Shown here piece after piece: positions 55,843-64,000 of a stretch of 64,000 nt of DNA; position 1 is the first letter of the stretch; every line of letters starts with the position of its first letter. This DNA is from Thalassotalea sediminis. GTDB lineage: Bacteria > Pseudomonadota > Gammaproteobacteria > Enterobacterales > Alteromonadaceae. The notes under the pieces were generated by a model. It saw only the letters and a program-made list of their open reading frames with translations. It did not search any database and was not told the origin of the DNA. Made by a program: the position numbers and the translations under genes. The stretch is from the NCBI RefSeq assembly GCF_030295915.1, contig NZ_AP027361.1, forward strand, positions 1,488,001-1,552,000. Reading direction: 5' to 3'.

Positions 55843-56109
55843 TTAATCGATAGTTTCTGTGTATTCGAAAAAACGAAGTACAGCCACCATGCCAATAAAA
55901 TTAATGAGTGCGTAAACAATAGCGATATCTAAAAAATCTGGTCGCCCCATTAGATAGCCAACTACTGCAATAAATAATACCGTCTTGGTGCCAAACATAT
56001 TTACACCAAGAATACGGTCATAAACGGTATCCGCTTTAAATGCGCGAGCTAATGCCATTGCCATTACAACTAACATTGCAATACAAACAGCAACGAGAAC
56101 AGGTGTCAT
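55843..56109 (-). CDS. mrpF: Mrp antiporter subunit F
   Basis: About 88 residues, three helices: MTPVLVAVCIAMLVVMAMALARAFKADTVYDRILGVNMFGTKTV, with the family RAxxADTVxDRILGxN motif. The ATG at 56109 has GGGGAG upstream and overlaps the mrpE stop by four bases (ATGA); a TTG fifteen bases further upstream is less likely. Confidence 0.93.
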   Translation of the reverse strand: MTPVLVAVCIAMLVVMAMALARAFKADTVYDRILGVNMFGTKTVLFIAVVGYLMGRPDFLDIAIVYALINFIGMVAVLRFFEYTETID

Positions 56110-56582
56110 TCGTTTTCTCCCCAAATGATTTTTAGTTTGTTTTCCATATCACCTTTTCTTAATCTATCAATTGATCTTTTTTGAAGGGCATGAACGGTTA
56201 ATTCGTCTCCTTCTAAATCAACGCTGAGTGTTCCTGGTGTTAAAGTAATAGAATTAGCATATAAGACACGAGTGTTGTGAGGGATTTTCTCGACACTTAT
56301 TTTCGATAAGGATGGCGATATATTTTTGCTAGAGCCCCAAATAAGCTTAGTAACGTGGTAACTAGAGCGTATAATTTCGCTAATTAACCATAAAAAATAG
56401 CGTAATATTCGTTGGCCAGTACTGACTTGCTTGGGTTGCTGATCGACATTATCCATACGCTTTATAACGATGAGTACAACGGCAACAGATATTGCGCCAA
56501 AAGAAAGCAATAAAGGTTGAAAGTAACCTGATAACATTAACCAGAATCCAAAAAGTAATATTGCCCATTTTAACAGATGCAT
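56106..56582 (-). CDS. mrpE: Mrp antiporter subunit E
   Basis: 158 residues. Two N-terminal helices (5-40), LWLISEIIRSSYHVTKLIWG (the conserved amphipathic segment) and VLYANSITLTPGTLSVDLEGDELTVHAL, the diagnostic MnhE motif. First gene of the nine-gene operon. Order E-F-G-[DUF4040/MbhE/MnhB]-C-D-D-small-D differs from the classical ABCDEFG order of Bacillus. Confidence 0.94.
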   Translation of the reverse strand: MHLLKWAILLFGFWLMLSGYFQPLLLSFGAISVAVVLIVIKRMDNVDQQPKQVSTGQRILRYFLWLISEIIRSSYHVTKLIWGSSKNISPSLSKISVEKIPHNTRVLYANSITLTPGTLSVDLEGDELTVHALQKRSIDRLRKGDMENKLKIIWGENE

Positions 56583-57442
56583 ATTTGAAACCTTTATTTT
56601 ACCTATAAAACCGAACTGCTGTTTTAAAATGTATTCTTATTATATCGGGTACGAGCGCTTATCTTGTCAGCATCTAAACTCTTAAAGAGATGCTATCGCT
56701 CTACATTTTATTTATGAATACGTTAAATACTAAAACTTCATAATCTTTAACTTTCAACATCTTAACTTAAGTAAAATGGAAATACACATTTTTCAAATTA
56801 AGTGATGTAATGTTGATAGATAAATGGGTAAGGGCATACAAAGCTTGTAAACTTATACCCGTACAATCGTTGTTACTCTTTAACTGTAGTCGTAACGTTC
56901 ATGTTTTGTCGTCGAAGGTTTATCGTCATAATATTTATATTAGTTATTGTAAATTATACGAGTTTTCAGTTTATGTCTAAATTTGCTGTTTGTAAAATGG
57001 AACTGACAATAATCCCCTAACGCACGATACATTTTACTTAATCGTTTTGTGACTACTTTTCATTTATTACCGCATGTGACGTACGTAGCGCTGCCTATAT
57101 AAACGTTTTAAAAGTTGATGTGAATTTACCTGCGTTATGTGAATGCGTTGTATATATAATTTGACGCAGTGGGCTAATGACAGCAATTTGATGAATATTA
57201 TTTTTGGCTCAATTTTATATCTTGGCAATCTAAGTGCTAGATATTTCAACACCTTCTAACGTAAATTTTTGAGTGTAGAGAAACGCTCAAGCTTTTATTC
57301 GACCCAGTAACGCCCTTAGATTTCTCAAACGATATCGATAATTTATATCAATTAGGTAATGTGGAATACTTAGTTCTTGACCTAAAGTTAACTTTAAGTT
57401 GTAGAGTGTTGCTGTTTAAACCCAAATATGAGGAAATATTTA
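56583..57442. other. 860-base intergenic region
   Basis: Lies between the leftward Mrp operon and the rightward cupin-like gene. AT-rich with many short A/T runs; no gene with a plausible ribosome site. GGGTA...TACCC (around 56827-56862) could form a weak hairpin. The last 70 bases hold the MerR-type promoter described separately. It may also contain the Mrp promoter. Confidence 0.35.
57377..57407 (+). promoter_or_regulatory. MerR-type promoter/operator before the cupin-like gene
   Basis: TTGACC (57377-57382), a 19-base spacer centred on AAAGTTAACTTT, and TAGAGT (57402-57407). The over-long 19-base spacer with a central palindrome is the hallmark of MerR-activated promoters. The same arrangement occurs before the MFS gene. 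Confidence 0.78.
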
Positions 57443-57958
57443 ATGAGCAATAACTTAGAAAAAGTGACTAGTGAGATTAGTGCTTGTTGGGCAGGGTTGA
57501 ACTCTGAGACAACTACTGCTGTTCGTGACTTATTAATAGCGCTGACAAAAACATCTGAAAACGAAGCGTGGCTTGATGAAATAATAAAAGAGCAGCCTGC
57601 AGCAAAACTACTTTACAGCGATCCTAAATATGGCTTTTTGCTTTTGGCACATTCAGAAAAAAAGGATACCTATCGCGTACCACATGATCATGGTATGGGC
57701 TGGGTATTTTATGCTGTTCAGTCAGGGCAGATGGAAATGGCTACTTATAAACAAATAACGGCTTCAAACGGTAAGACGGATCTAGTGTCGCGAGGCAAAG
57801 AGATCATGAATGCTGGACACTGCAAAGTGTTTTTACCCGGTGACATTCATGACACCTTGTGTCTTTCAGATAACTTTATTCAATATCGGTTAACGAGCAG
57901 TGACTTTAAGGAAGAAATTGCATCAGGACGAATGACTCGCTTTTTAAATAAAAGATAA
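57443..57958 (+). CDS. Cupin-fold protein of unknown function
   Basis: About 171 residues. Cupin metal motif 1 is PHDHGMGWVFYAVQSGQMEM (two His and a following Gly/Glu) and motif 2 is FLPGDIHDTLCLSD (G-D-I-H). The N-terminal 65 residues are helical. It resembles small cysteine-dioxygenase-like or sensor cupins, with no certain substrate. The start at 57443 has GAGGAA seven bases before it; an ATG 15 bases upstream is also in frame. Preceded by a MerR-type promoter, so it is probably part of the regulon of the MerR protein next door. Confidence 0.7.
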   Translation: MSNNLEKVTSEISACWAGLNSETTTAVRDLLIALTKTSENEAWLDEIIKEQPAAKLLYSDPKYGFLLLAHSEKKDTYRVPHDHGMGWVFYAVQSGQMEMATYKQITASNGKTDLVSRGKEIMNAGHCKVFLPGDIHDTLCLSDNFIQYRLTSSDFKEEIASGRMTRFLNKR

Positions 57959-57984
57959 CTGTACTTTGCTTAAAACATGGCTCA

Positions 57985-58413
57985 TCAATTAATTTGATGG
58001 GTCTTTTTCTTGTGTCTCGCCTGATCTTTTCCCGCTAATCGCATCAGTTTTTGAAATTTTGGGCATTCAGAATGTTTGTTTGCAGAACATTGAGCGGCAT
58101 GCTCCAAACAACGCTGAATAGCAGTAAGTTGCTTGACGTGCTGTTTAATTTCTTGTGCCTTTTCGAGCAATTGCTCTCGATTAATTTCAAACTGCCCCTT
58201 TTTCGTGAGCATTAACTGAATATCTTCTAAGGTAAAGCCCGCGCGCTGTCCAAGCGCTATAAAGTCAAGTTGTTCAAACACGTATTCATCGAATAAACGT
58301 TTTAGCCCATTTCTTCCAATAGATTTAATTAAGTTCTTTTCTTCATAATATCGAAGTGTAGATGCTGGAAGGCCAGATTTTTTTGCAAGCAGTGCTATAT
58401 CGATAACGCTCAT
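57985..58413 (-). CDS. MerR-family transcriptional regulator
   Basis: About 142 residues from MSVIDIALLAKKSG. Winged-helix DNA-binding domain with SGLPASTLRYYEEKNLI and GLKRLFDEYVFEQLDFIALGQRAGFTLEDIQLML, a coiled-coil, and a C-terminal Cys cluster: CLEHAAQCSANKHSECPKF (Cys spacing x6 and x7). That could bind a metal or sense redox, but is not the CxxCxC...C cluster of SoxR. Start: the longer in-frame extension to 58482 would translate the operator and is rejected. The operator between it and the MFS gene serves both. Confidence 0.85.
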   Translation of the reverse strand: MSVIDIALLAKKSGLPASTLRYYEEKNLIKSIGRNGLKRLFDEYVFEQLDFIALGQRAGFTLEDIQLMLTKKGQFEINREQLLEKAQEIKQHVKQLTAIQRCLEHAAQCSANKHSECPKFQKLMRLAGKDQARHKKKTHQIN

Positions 58414-58421
58414 TTTTACAC

Positions 58422-58452
58422 TTGACCTCAAGTTAACTTTAAGTGATAGCCT
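58422..58452 (+). promoter_or_regulatory. MerR-type operator before the MFS gene
   Basis: TTGACC (58422-58427), 19-base spacer TCAAGTTAACTTTAAGTGA, TAGCCT (58447-58452). The palindromic core AAGTTAACTT is the same as before the cupin gene. It lies in the divergent gap between the merR start and the MFS start, the usual layout. Confidence 0.82.
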
Positions 58453-58505
58453 GAGGCTACCTGTTGATATTAACGAAGTCAACTTTTTACATGTATAGAG
58501 AGAAT

Positions 58506-59927
58506 ATGAAGATAAATCGCGATAGCGGAAAAGCCGCTAGTGCAAGAGATGTTAATGCTCAATGTGGAATTATGCTGTGTTTAGCCATTACTCTTTTCAT
58601 ACCCACATTGGCGATGAGTATTATAAATGTAGCGTTACCAACATTGGCTATTGAGTTTGATGTCCCTATTCAACGATTAAACTGGATGGTTACTGCTTAC
58701 CTGTTATCTATTGCTATTTTAGTTGTAAGCGCTGGCGCAATGGGTGATCAATTCGGAAAGAAAAGGGTACTACGTTACGGATTGGGATTGTTTTTAAGTG
58801 CTTCCGTACTAGGTGCATTTAGCACTCAACTATGGATGCTAATTGCTGCGAGGTTACTACAAGGTATCGGAGCAGCATTGGTACTAGCGCAACTTTTTGC
58901 ACTGGCAGGGGAGATCTTTCCTAGCAAAAAAACGGGTAGCGTGATGGGACTAATGGGCGCTATAGCTGCTTTAGGTACTGCACTAGGCCCTGTTTTAGGG
59001 GGATTAGCGATTAAGTACGCTAATTGGCCATCTATTTTTTGGCTTATGCTTCCATTGGGCGCTAAAGCATTGCTTTTGTGTGAACGTTTTATACCAAAAG
59101 ATAAGCTTGTTAAAACTGATATCACTGCCTTTGATTTTCATGGTTCTTTACTGCTAGGGCTTGCGTTAACATGTTATGCGTTATCTATGTCACTGCTAGG
59201 TTTGTACACAATAAAGTTCGTTGTTTTATTTTTACTGATAGCGTTTGTTTTTCTCTTCTTATTTTTACGCAGTCAGAGAAATAATCATTCAGCACTTATT
59301 CGGCTTTCTCTTTTTAATAATCGTTTGCGAAACTTAACACTTATCGCAAGTTTTGTGGTTGATGCAATTGCAATGTCTACCCTGATAGTGGGACCTTTTT
59401 ATCTTACTTATGTACTTGGTTTACCTGTGGCTAAGATTGGTATGCTTATGTCTTTGGGTCCATTGATGGGGGCGATATCTGGTTACCCTGCGGGGTGGTT
59501 TGTCGATCGCTACGGTACTAAAATAACGATAAAACTAAGCTTATTATTGATATCTGTAGGAACACTAAGTTTTGCTTACTTTCCTCTTTACTATGACGTT
59601 TATGGCTATATTGCCGCATTAGTTATATTAACACCTAGTAGGCAGTTGTTTCATGCAGCGAACAATACATTTGTTATTGGCAGCGTATCGTTAGTAGAGA
59701 AAGGGCGAGCTTCCGGTTTGATCAATTTAGTTAGAAATTTAGGCTTGATGACCGGAGCATCGGTAATTGGTGGTATTTTTAGTTTACTCCTTAACGTAGA
59801 GGTGATTTCTAAAGCGTCTATAGAACAATTAAAATACGCTTATTCCTTAACGTTTAGCTTGGTATTCTTTATTGCAATAACGGTATTTTTCAGTGTCCTT
59901 TTCGTTAATGTTAAACCGTCGCAATAA
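58506..59927 (+). CDS. MFS transporter of the DHA2 (QacA/EmrB/SmvA) type
   Basis: About 473 residues with some 14 helices. Motif SIINVALPTLAIEFDVPIQRLNWMVTAYLLSIAILVVSAGAMGDQFGKKRV is the DHA2 helix 1-2 signature with motif A (GDQFGKKR), and ARLLQGIGAALVLAQ plus MGLMGAIAALGTALGPVLGG are helix 4-5 motifs (motif C GPVLGG). Proton-driven export of cationic or amphipathic drugs, or osmolytes, is typical. The start at 58506 has AGAGAGAA just before it; longer frames begin at 58491 (ATG) or 58464 (TTG). Divergent from merR, so probably induced by its ligand. Confidence 0.88.
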   Translation: MKINRDSGKAASARDVNAQCGIMLCLAITLFIPTLAMSIINVALPTLAIEFDVPIQRLNWMVTAYLLSIAILVVSAGAMGDQFGKKRVLRYGLGLFLSASVLGAFSTQLWMLIAARLLQGIGAALVLAQLFALAGEIFPSKKTGSVMGLMGAIAALGTALGPVLGGLAIKYANWPSIFWLMLPLGAKALLLCERFIPKDKLVKTDITAFDFHGSLLLGLALTCYALSMSLLGLYTIKFVVLFLLIAFVFLFLFLRSQRNNHSALIRLSLFNNRLRNLTLIASFVVDAIAMSTLIVGPFYLTYVLGLPVAKIGMLMSLGPLMGAISGYPAGWFVDRYGTKITIKLSLLLISVGTLSFAYFPLYYDVYGYIAALVILTPSRQLFHAANNTFVIGSVSLVEKGRASGLINLVRNLGLMTGASVIGGIFSLLLNVEVISKASIEQLKYAYSLTFSLVFFIAITVFFSVLFVNVKPSQ

Positions 59928-60023
59928 TGTGTGATTGTTAGCAGAAAACTAGCATATTGTTCCTGATAAACATATCGTTTGAGTGTTGCGCTCCTTTTGA
60001 AGTGTTAAACCTTAATTATCTAG

Positions 60024-60056
60024 TTGTACCAAAATATTCTTCTGGTACAATCAGTT
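60024..60056. promoter_or_regulatory. FadR-like operator and inverted repeat upstream of fadR
   Basis: TTCTGGTACAATCAGTT (60040-60056) matches the E. coli fadBA operator ATCTGGTACGACCAGAT at 13 of 17 positions (recalled). In addition TTGTACCA (60024-60031) and TGGTACAA (60043-60050) form an 8-base inverted repeat. Both lie 33-65 bases before the fadR start, consistent with autoregulation. Confidence 0.6.
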
Positions 60057-60088
60057 CACTTTTAATTATCGGTGTTGCGTGGAGCCTT

Positions 60089-60799
60089 ATGGTTATTAAA
60101 GCACATAGTCCAGCAGGGTTTGCTGAGCAGTATATTGTCGAATCCATCTGGAATGGGGGCTTCCCTCCAGGTTCAATTTTACCAGCAGAACGCGAGCTTT
60201 CTGAATTGATAGGTGTGACTAGAACAACACTTAGAGAAGTACTTCAACGATTAGCGCGGGATGGTTGGTTAACGATAAAGCATGGTAAACCGACTAAAGT
60301 TAATAATTTTTGGGATACCTCTAGCTTAAATGTGCTCGAGACGCTTGCACAATTGGATCAAGATGGCATTCCTGATCTTGTTGATAATTTAATGTCAGCG
60401 CGTACCAACATCAGCGCAATTTATGTCCGCGGTGCAATTCGTAATAACCCTGAAAAAACAATAGAGTTGCTTGAAGCTTATAAAGAGATTGAAGATACCG
60501 GTGATGCCTATGCCGAGTTTGATTATCAGCTTAATAAAGAACTTGTAGTCGCATCGGGTAATCCGATTTACTTATTGATATTGAATGGTTTTAAAGGGCT
60601 ATATTCTCGTATTGGTAGTTTGTATTTTTCGCATCCTACGGGTAGAGAAATATCACGTGCATATTACGATAAACTAATCGAATTGGCGAAAGCAGGTAAG
60701 TTTGATGATTCGGTGTTAACAGTACGTAAGTATGGTGTAGAGTCAGGAAAACTTTGGCTAGATCTTAAAGAAGATGTATTGAAAGAGCTTTCTGCCTAA
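60089..60799 (+). CDS. fadR: Fatty-acid metabolism regulator FadR
   Basis: 236 residues, GntR family. The winged helix is nearly identical to E. coli Fad[60 protein letters not shown] and [11 protein letters not shown]. The C-terminal acyl-CoA domain has [13 protein letters not shown] and [22 protein letters not shown]. Represses fad genes and activates fab genes; released by long-chain acyl-CoA. The ATG at 60089, with GGAG five bases upstream, is the E. coli start; a longer frame to 59957 is rejected. Confidence 0.97.
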   Translation: MVIKAHSPAGFAEQYIVESIWNGGFPPGSILPAERELSELIGVTRTTLREVLQRLARDGWLTIKHGKPTKVNNFWDTSSLNVLETLAQLDQDGIPDLVDNLMSARTNISAIYVRGAIRNNPEKTIELLEAYKEIEDTGDAYAEFDYQLNKELVVASGNPIYLLILNGFKGLYSRIGSLYFSHPTGREISRAYYDKLIELAKAGKFDDSVLTVRKYGVESGKLWLDLKEDVLKELSA

Positions 60800-60836
60800 T
60801 TCAATGTACTTCATATAACTTTCAAAAAAGCGAGCA

Positions 60837-62348
60837 TTAGCTCGCTTTTTCGTTTTCTACATCGGGGCATTGCGCAATTATTTGCTCCTTTCCTTGTTTT
60901 TCTGAGACTAATTTTACATCAAATTGCCATAGGTAATGTAGATGTTTAACGACTTCATGACAGGAATCTGCTAAGGGTATATCGTTGTGTGGTGTATACT
61001 TAAGTGTTAAAGAACGATCGCCACTGATATCAGCATTGGTAATTTGAATATTTGGTTCAAGATTACTTAAATTATATTGATTAGATAGTGTGGTTCTTAA
61101 CGTTTGGTAACCAGGATCATTATGAATGGCTGCAATTTCAACATAGCTTTCTTTTTCATCATCATGTACAAAGAAAAGTTTAAAATCGCGCATTAACTTA
61201 GGTGATAAAAATTGGCTAATAAAGCTTTCGTCTTTAAAGTTTTCCATAGCAAAATGCACAGTCTCTAACCAGTCACTACCAGCAATATCCGGAAACCATT
61301 CCTTATCTTCTTCAGTTGGTTCTTGGCATATCCGCTTAATATCCATAAACATATTAAAGCCCAGTGCATACGGATTAATCCCAGAATAATAAGGGCTATT
61401 ATAGTCTGGTTGGGCAACAACATTGGTATGGTTATGTAGAAACTCAATCATGAATTGATCACTGACTAATCCTTCGTCATATAAATGATTCAAGATAGTA
61501 TAATGCCAAAAGCAAGCCCAGCCTTCGTTCATTACTTGTGTTTGTTTCTGTGGATAAAAGTATTGAGATATTTTACGAACTATTCTAACAATTTCGCGTT
61601 GCCACGGTTTTAATAATGGCGCGTTCTTTTCGATAAAATATAAAATATTTTCTTGAGGCTCTTTAGGAAAGCTTTCTCTATTTTTACTCACTTTTTGCTT
61701 ATCAGTGGGCAGCGTGCGCCACAATGTATTTACTTGAGACTGCAAATATTCTTCGCGTGCAGTTTGGCGTTTTAGTTCTTCTTCTAAAGAAATCTTTTGT
61801 GGTCGCTTGTAACGATCTACCCCGTGGTTCATTAATGCGTGACAAGCATCTAAACAGGATTCAACGTCATCGATACCGTATTTATGCTCACACTTGGCAA
61901 TGTAATTCTTAGCAAACAGTAAATAATCTATGATGGAACTTGCATCGGTCCAAGATTTAAAAAGATAATTCCCTTTGAAGAAACTATTGTGACCATAACA
62001 TGCATGAGCCATGACGAGCGCTTGCATTGTAATGGAGTTCTCTTCCATTAAATAGGAAATACAAGGATCAGAATTAATGACGATTTCATAGGCTAAGCCC
62101 ATTTGTCCACGTTTATAAGTTTGCTCTGTTTGTATGAACTTTTTCCCATAAGTCCAGTGGTTATATCCGATAGGCATGCCAACACTTGCATAGGCATCCA
62201 TCATTTGTTCAGCGGTAATAACTTCTATTTGGTTTTTATAGGTGTCTAACTTGTAATGTTCAGCAACACGCGCAATCTCAGTTTGATACTGTTCAAGCAA
62301 CTCAAAAGTCCAATCAGGACCATCGGGTAACATTTTCTTTTTAGCCAT
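60837..62348 (-). CDS. ycgB: SpoVR family protein YcgB
   Basis: 503 residues, soluble. Typical SpoVR blocks: PDWTFELLEQYQTEIARVA at the N terminus, MPIGYNHWTYGKKF, LVMAHACYGHNSFFKGNYLF, MNEGWACFWHYTILNHLYDEG and NPYALGFNMFMDIKRICQEPT. Function unknown; in E. coli ycgB is RpoS-dependent. The start at 62348 has GGAGG eight bases upstream. Third gene of the yeaG-yeaH-ycgB operon (gap of 27 bases). It is beside fadR as in E. coli. Confidence 0.95.
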   Translation of the reverse strand: MAKKKMLPDGPDWTFELLEQYQTEIARVAEHYKLDTYKNQIEVITAEQMMDAYASVGMPIGYNHWTYGKKFIQTEQTYKRGQMGLAYEIVINSDPCISYLMEENSITMQALVMAHACYGHNSFFKGNYLFKSWTDASSIIDYLLFAKNYIAKCEHKYGIDDVESCLDACHALMNHGVDRYKRPQKISLEEELKRQTAREEYLQSQVNTLWRTLPTDKQKVSKNRESFPKEPQENILYFIEKNAPLLKPWQREIVRIVRKISQYFYPQKQTQVMNEGWACFWHYTILNHLYDEGLVSDQFMIEFLHNHTNVVAQPDYNSPYYSGINPYALGFNMFMDIKRICQEPTEEDKEWFPDIAGSDWLETVHFAMENFKDESFISQFLSPKLMRDFKLFFVHDDEKESYVEIAAIHNDPGYQTLRTTLSNQYNLSNLEPNIQITNADISGDRSLTLKYTPHNDIPLADSCHEVVKHLHYLWQFDVKLVSEKQGKEQIIAQCPDVENEKAS

Positions 62349-62375
62349 TATATCGTCCTCCACTTGCGCGTTGTG

Positions 62376-63653
62376 TTAGGCAACTTGCTGTGTATTTTTC
62401 TTAAATAGCTCTCTAAATATAGGGTAGATATCTTCCGCTGATTTTATATGTTGCATGGCAAAGTGTGCATTAGCTTTTGCTACTTTTTCATATTGGTGCC
62501 ATAGTGTTTGGTGAGCACGTTGAGTAATTTCAATATAAGAAAAGTAGCGGCAAACAGGCATAATTTTCTCCATGAGCAATTGGTAACAATGAGGAGAGTC
62601 ATCGGCCCAATTATCTCCATCAGATGCTTGTGCGCCATAGATATTCCATTCTCTAGGGTTATATCTGTCGTTGATAACATCCATCATCAGTTCTAAGGCA
62701 CTTGAAGCTATAGTGCCTCCAGTTTCTTGCGAATAAAAAAACTCTTGCTCGTCTACTTCTTTCGCTTGCGTATGATGACGGATATAAACCACATCAATTG
62801 TTTTATATGTTCGAGTTAAAAATAAATAAAGCAGTATATAAAAACGTTTAGCGATATCTTTGGTTGCTTGATCCATTGAGCCTGATACATCCATCAAGCA
62901 AAACATGACAGCTTTCGAAGTAGGCACAGGTTGACGAGCATAGTTTCTAAAGCGTAAGTCAAAGGTGTCGATAAAAGGTACACTTGCAATTTTGTTTTCA
63001 AGCGCCGCGATCTCTTTTTTCAACGCTTTTACTTTAGTAACATGGTCTAGCTTATCAGCAAGAAGTTCCTCAAGCTGCTGTTTAAGTGCCTTTAATTGTT
63101 TGCGCTTTGAAGAGGTCATGGCAATGCGTCGTGCAACTGAGCCTTGTAATGATTTGACGATATCAATATTTGCGGGAACACCTTCTGCACAATATCCAGA
63201 ACGCACCGTTTTATAGTCGATCAATTTATCCAGTTGATTTTTTTCTAAGTTTGGCAGCTCGAGATCTTCAAAGAGTAAGTTCAAATACTCGTCTTTAGAA
63301 ATTGAAAACACAAAGTCATCTTCACCTTCGCCACTATTGCTTGCTTCACCCTGTCCTGTGCCTTGACCGCTTTGTTGTGGTGGACGTTTAATACGATCAC
63401 CTGTCGAATATTGATCATTACCCGGGTGAACACGATCTTTTACGCCACCTTTTCCTTGATGAAATATTGGTTCCGATAAATCTTTTTTGGGAATAATAAT
63501 ACTCTCGCCACTGTCAGTATCGGTGACGCCGCGTTTGTTGATTGCCTGTTCAACTGATTTTTTAATTTGCGATTTATATCGACGTATAAATCGCTGACGG
63601 TTAACAGAACTTTTGTTTTTTCCATTTAACCGACGATCAATAAAGTTTGCCAT
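62376..63653 (-). CDS. yeaH: YeaH/YhbH family (DUF444) protein
   Basis: 425 residues. Aligns with E. coli YeaH from the start: [38 protein letters not shown], then [18 protein letters not shown] and a Gly/Gln-rich linker, [23 protein letters not shown], and a von Willebrand-type domain [27 protein letters not shown] (MIDAS DxSxS) with [13 protein letters not shown]. Acts with the YeaG kinase in stress signalling. A longer frame to 63710 is rejected because AGGAG precedes the ATG at 63653. Confidence 0.95.
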   Translation of the reverse strand: MANFIDRRLNGKNKSSVNRQRFIRRYKSQIKKSVEQAINKRGVTDTDSGESIIIPKKDLSEPIFHQGKGGVKDRVHPGNDQYSTGDRIKRPPQQSGQGTGQGEASNSGEGEDDFVFSISKDEYLNLLFEDLELPNLEKNQLDKLIDYKTVRSGYCAEGVPANIDIVKSLQGSVARRIAMTSSKRKQLKALKQQLEELLADKLDHVTKVKALKKEIAALENKIASVPFIDTFDLRFRNYARQPVPTSKAVMFCLMDVSGSMDQATKDIAKRFYILLYLFLTRTYKTIDVVYIRHHTQAKEVDEQEFFYSQETGGTIASSALELMMDVINDRYNPREWNIYGAQASDGDNWADDSPHCYQLLMEKIMPVCRYFSYIEITQRAHQTLWHQYEKVAKANAHFAMQHIKSAEDIYPIFRELFKKNTQQVA

Positions 63654-63679
63654 GGTTACAACTCCTGCCAAACAAACAT

Positions 63680-64000
63680 TTACGACGCTTTTCTTACACG
63701 TAAATACCACTCAGATAACAATCGTACCTGTTTTTTGGTATAACCTTTGGTCATCATACGTTTCACAAAGTCGTCATGTTTTTGTTGATCATCTGTTGAT
63801 GTTTTTGCATTGAAAGATATCACTGGCAATAAATCTTCAGTATTAGAAAACATTTTCTTTTCGATGACCGTACGTAGTTTCTCATAACTCGTCCAGTTAG
63901 GGTTTTTACCTTTATTATTTGCTCGTGCTCGTAAAACAAAATTTACGATTTCATTACGAAAATCTTTTGGATTGCTGATACCTGCTGGTTTTTCAATTTT
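63680..64000 (-). CDS. yeaG: PrkA-type serine protein kinase YeaG, C-terminal part
   Basis: Last 106 codons of a ~640-residue protein, cut by the window edge (5' end missing). The tail [40 protein letters not shown] and [11 protein letters not shown], then [21 protein letters not shown], matches E. coli YeaG closely. The kinase and AAA-type domains lie outside. First gene of the yeaG-yeaH-ycgB operon, 26 bases before yeaH. Confidence 0.94.
   Translation of the reverse strand, partial: KIEKPAGISNPKDFRNEIVNFVLRARANNKGKNPNWTSYEKLRTVIEKKMFSNTEDLLPVISFNAKTSTDDQQKHDDFVKRMMTKGYTKKQVRLLSEWYLRVRKAS

Noticed and set aside
57067-57252. 61-codon minus-strand ORF upstream of the Mrp operon
   Set aside because: No ribosome site, no recognisable family and AT-driven composition.
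58414-58482. N-terminal extension of the MerR regulator
   Set aside because: It would translate the operator; the MerR domain begins at MSVIDIALLAKKSG.
1-64000. tRNA, rRNA, CRISPR array, prophage or complete insertion sequence
   Set aside because: None recognised on reading both strands.

Overview
The window is AT-rich chromosomal DNA from a marine gammaproteobacterium of the order Alteromonadales, most likely a Colwelliaceae member (Colwellia/Thalassotalea-like). This rests on gene content (EfpL, MaoP/HdfR, FadR, NhaB/DsbB, map-glnD-dapD, yeaG-yeaH-ycgB), on PEP-CTERM proteins, and on protein sequences that resemble but diverge from the E. coli, Vibrio and Shewanella families. No rRNA, tRNA, CRISPR array, prophage or complete insertion sequence is visible. 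The species assignment is inference.

Layout. 1-7 kb: the 3' end of a heavy-metal RND pump gene, then a leftward two-gene signalling operon (HD-GYP response regulator and a hybrid histidine kinase with three periplasmic solute-binding domains). 7-15 kb: the divergent maoP/hdfR pair, a small-molecule kinase, an SDR reductase, a thioesterase, a serine hydrolase and ppc. 15-25 kb: a c-di-GMP riboswitch in front of a PEP-CTERM protein gene, a cytochrome c-rhodanese fusion with an aldo-keto reductase, an M14 peptidase, efpL, and a secreted nuclease with a dockerin tail followed by a small cohesin-like protein with a PEP-CTERM-like anchor. A 269-bp MITE-like element lies at 24.8-25.06 kb. 25-33 kb: DUF808 and HDOD proteins, a 57-residue DUF3545 gene, hpf, a histone-deacetylase-like enzyme overlapping a CoA-transferase/GNAT fusion, dodecin, a KAS III enzyme and a GNAT protein. 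33-35.6 kb: two GGA-rich CsrB-type small RNAs on the + strand, flanking a DUF805-like membrane protein gene. 35.6-47 kb: acuI/acuR with two operators, DUF3301/DUF3549/truC, dapD-glnD-map, a diguanylate cyclase, a DUF1707 protein and dsbB. 47-64 kb: nhaB, a nine-gene Mrp-type antiporter operon, a MerR-controlled MFS/cupin locus, fadR, and the ycgB-yeaH-yeaG operon, which runs off the right edge.

Themes. c-di-GMP signalling recurs: an HD-GYP protein, a GGDEF enzyme, and a c-di-GMP-I riboswitch whose gene has its ribosome-binding site in a possible sequestering helix. Global post-transcriptional control is represented by the two Csr RNAs. Each has a near-identical 18-bp GacA/UvrY-type box at exactly the same distance (187 bp) upstream of the conserved RNA start. 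Cell-surface display is represented by the PEP-CTERM proteins and the cohesin/dockerin nuclease pair. The E. coli-type order ycgB-fadR-nhaB-dsbB is recognisable but split by about 11 kb holding the Mrp and MerR/MFS genes.

Limits: all family calls come from reading motifs and recalled family sequences. No alignment, profile search or folding program was run.
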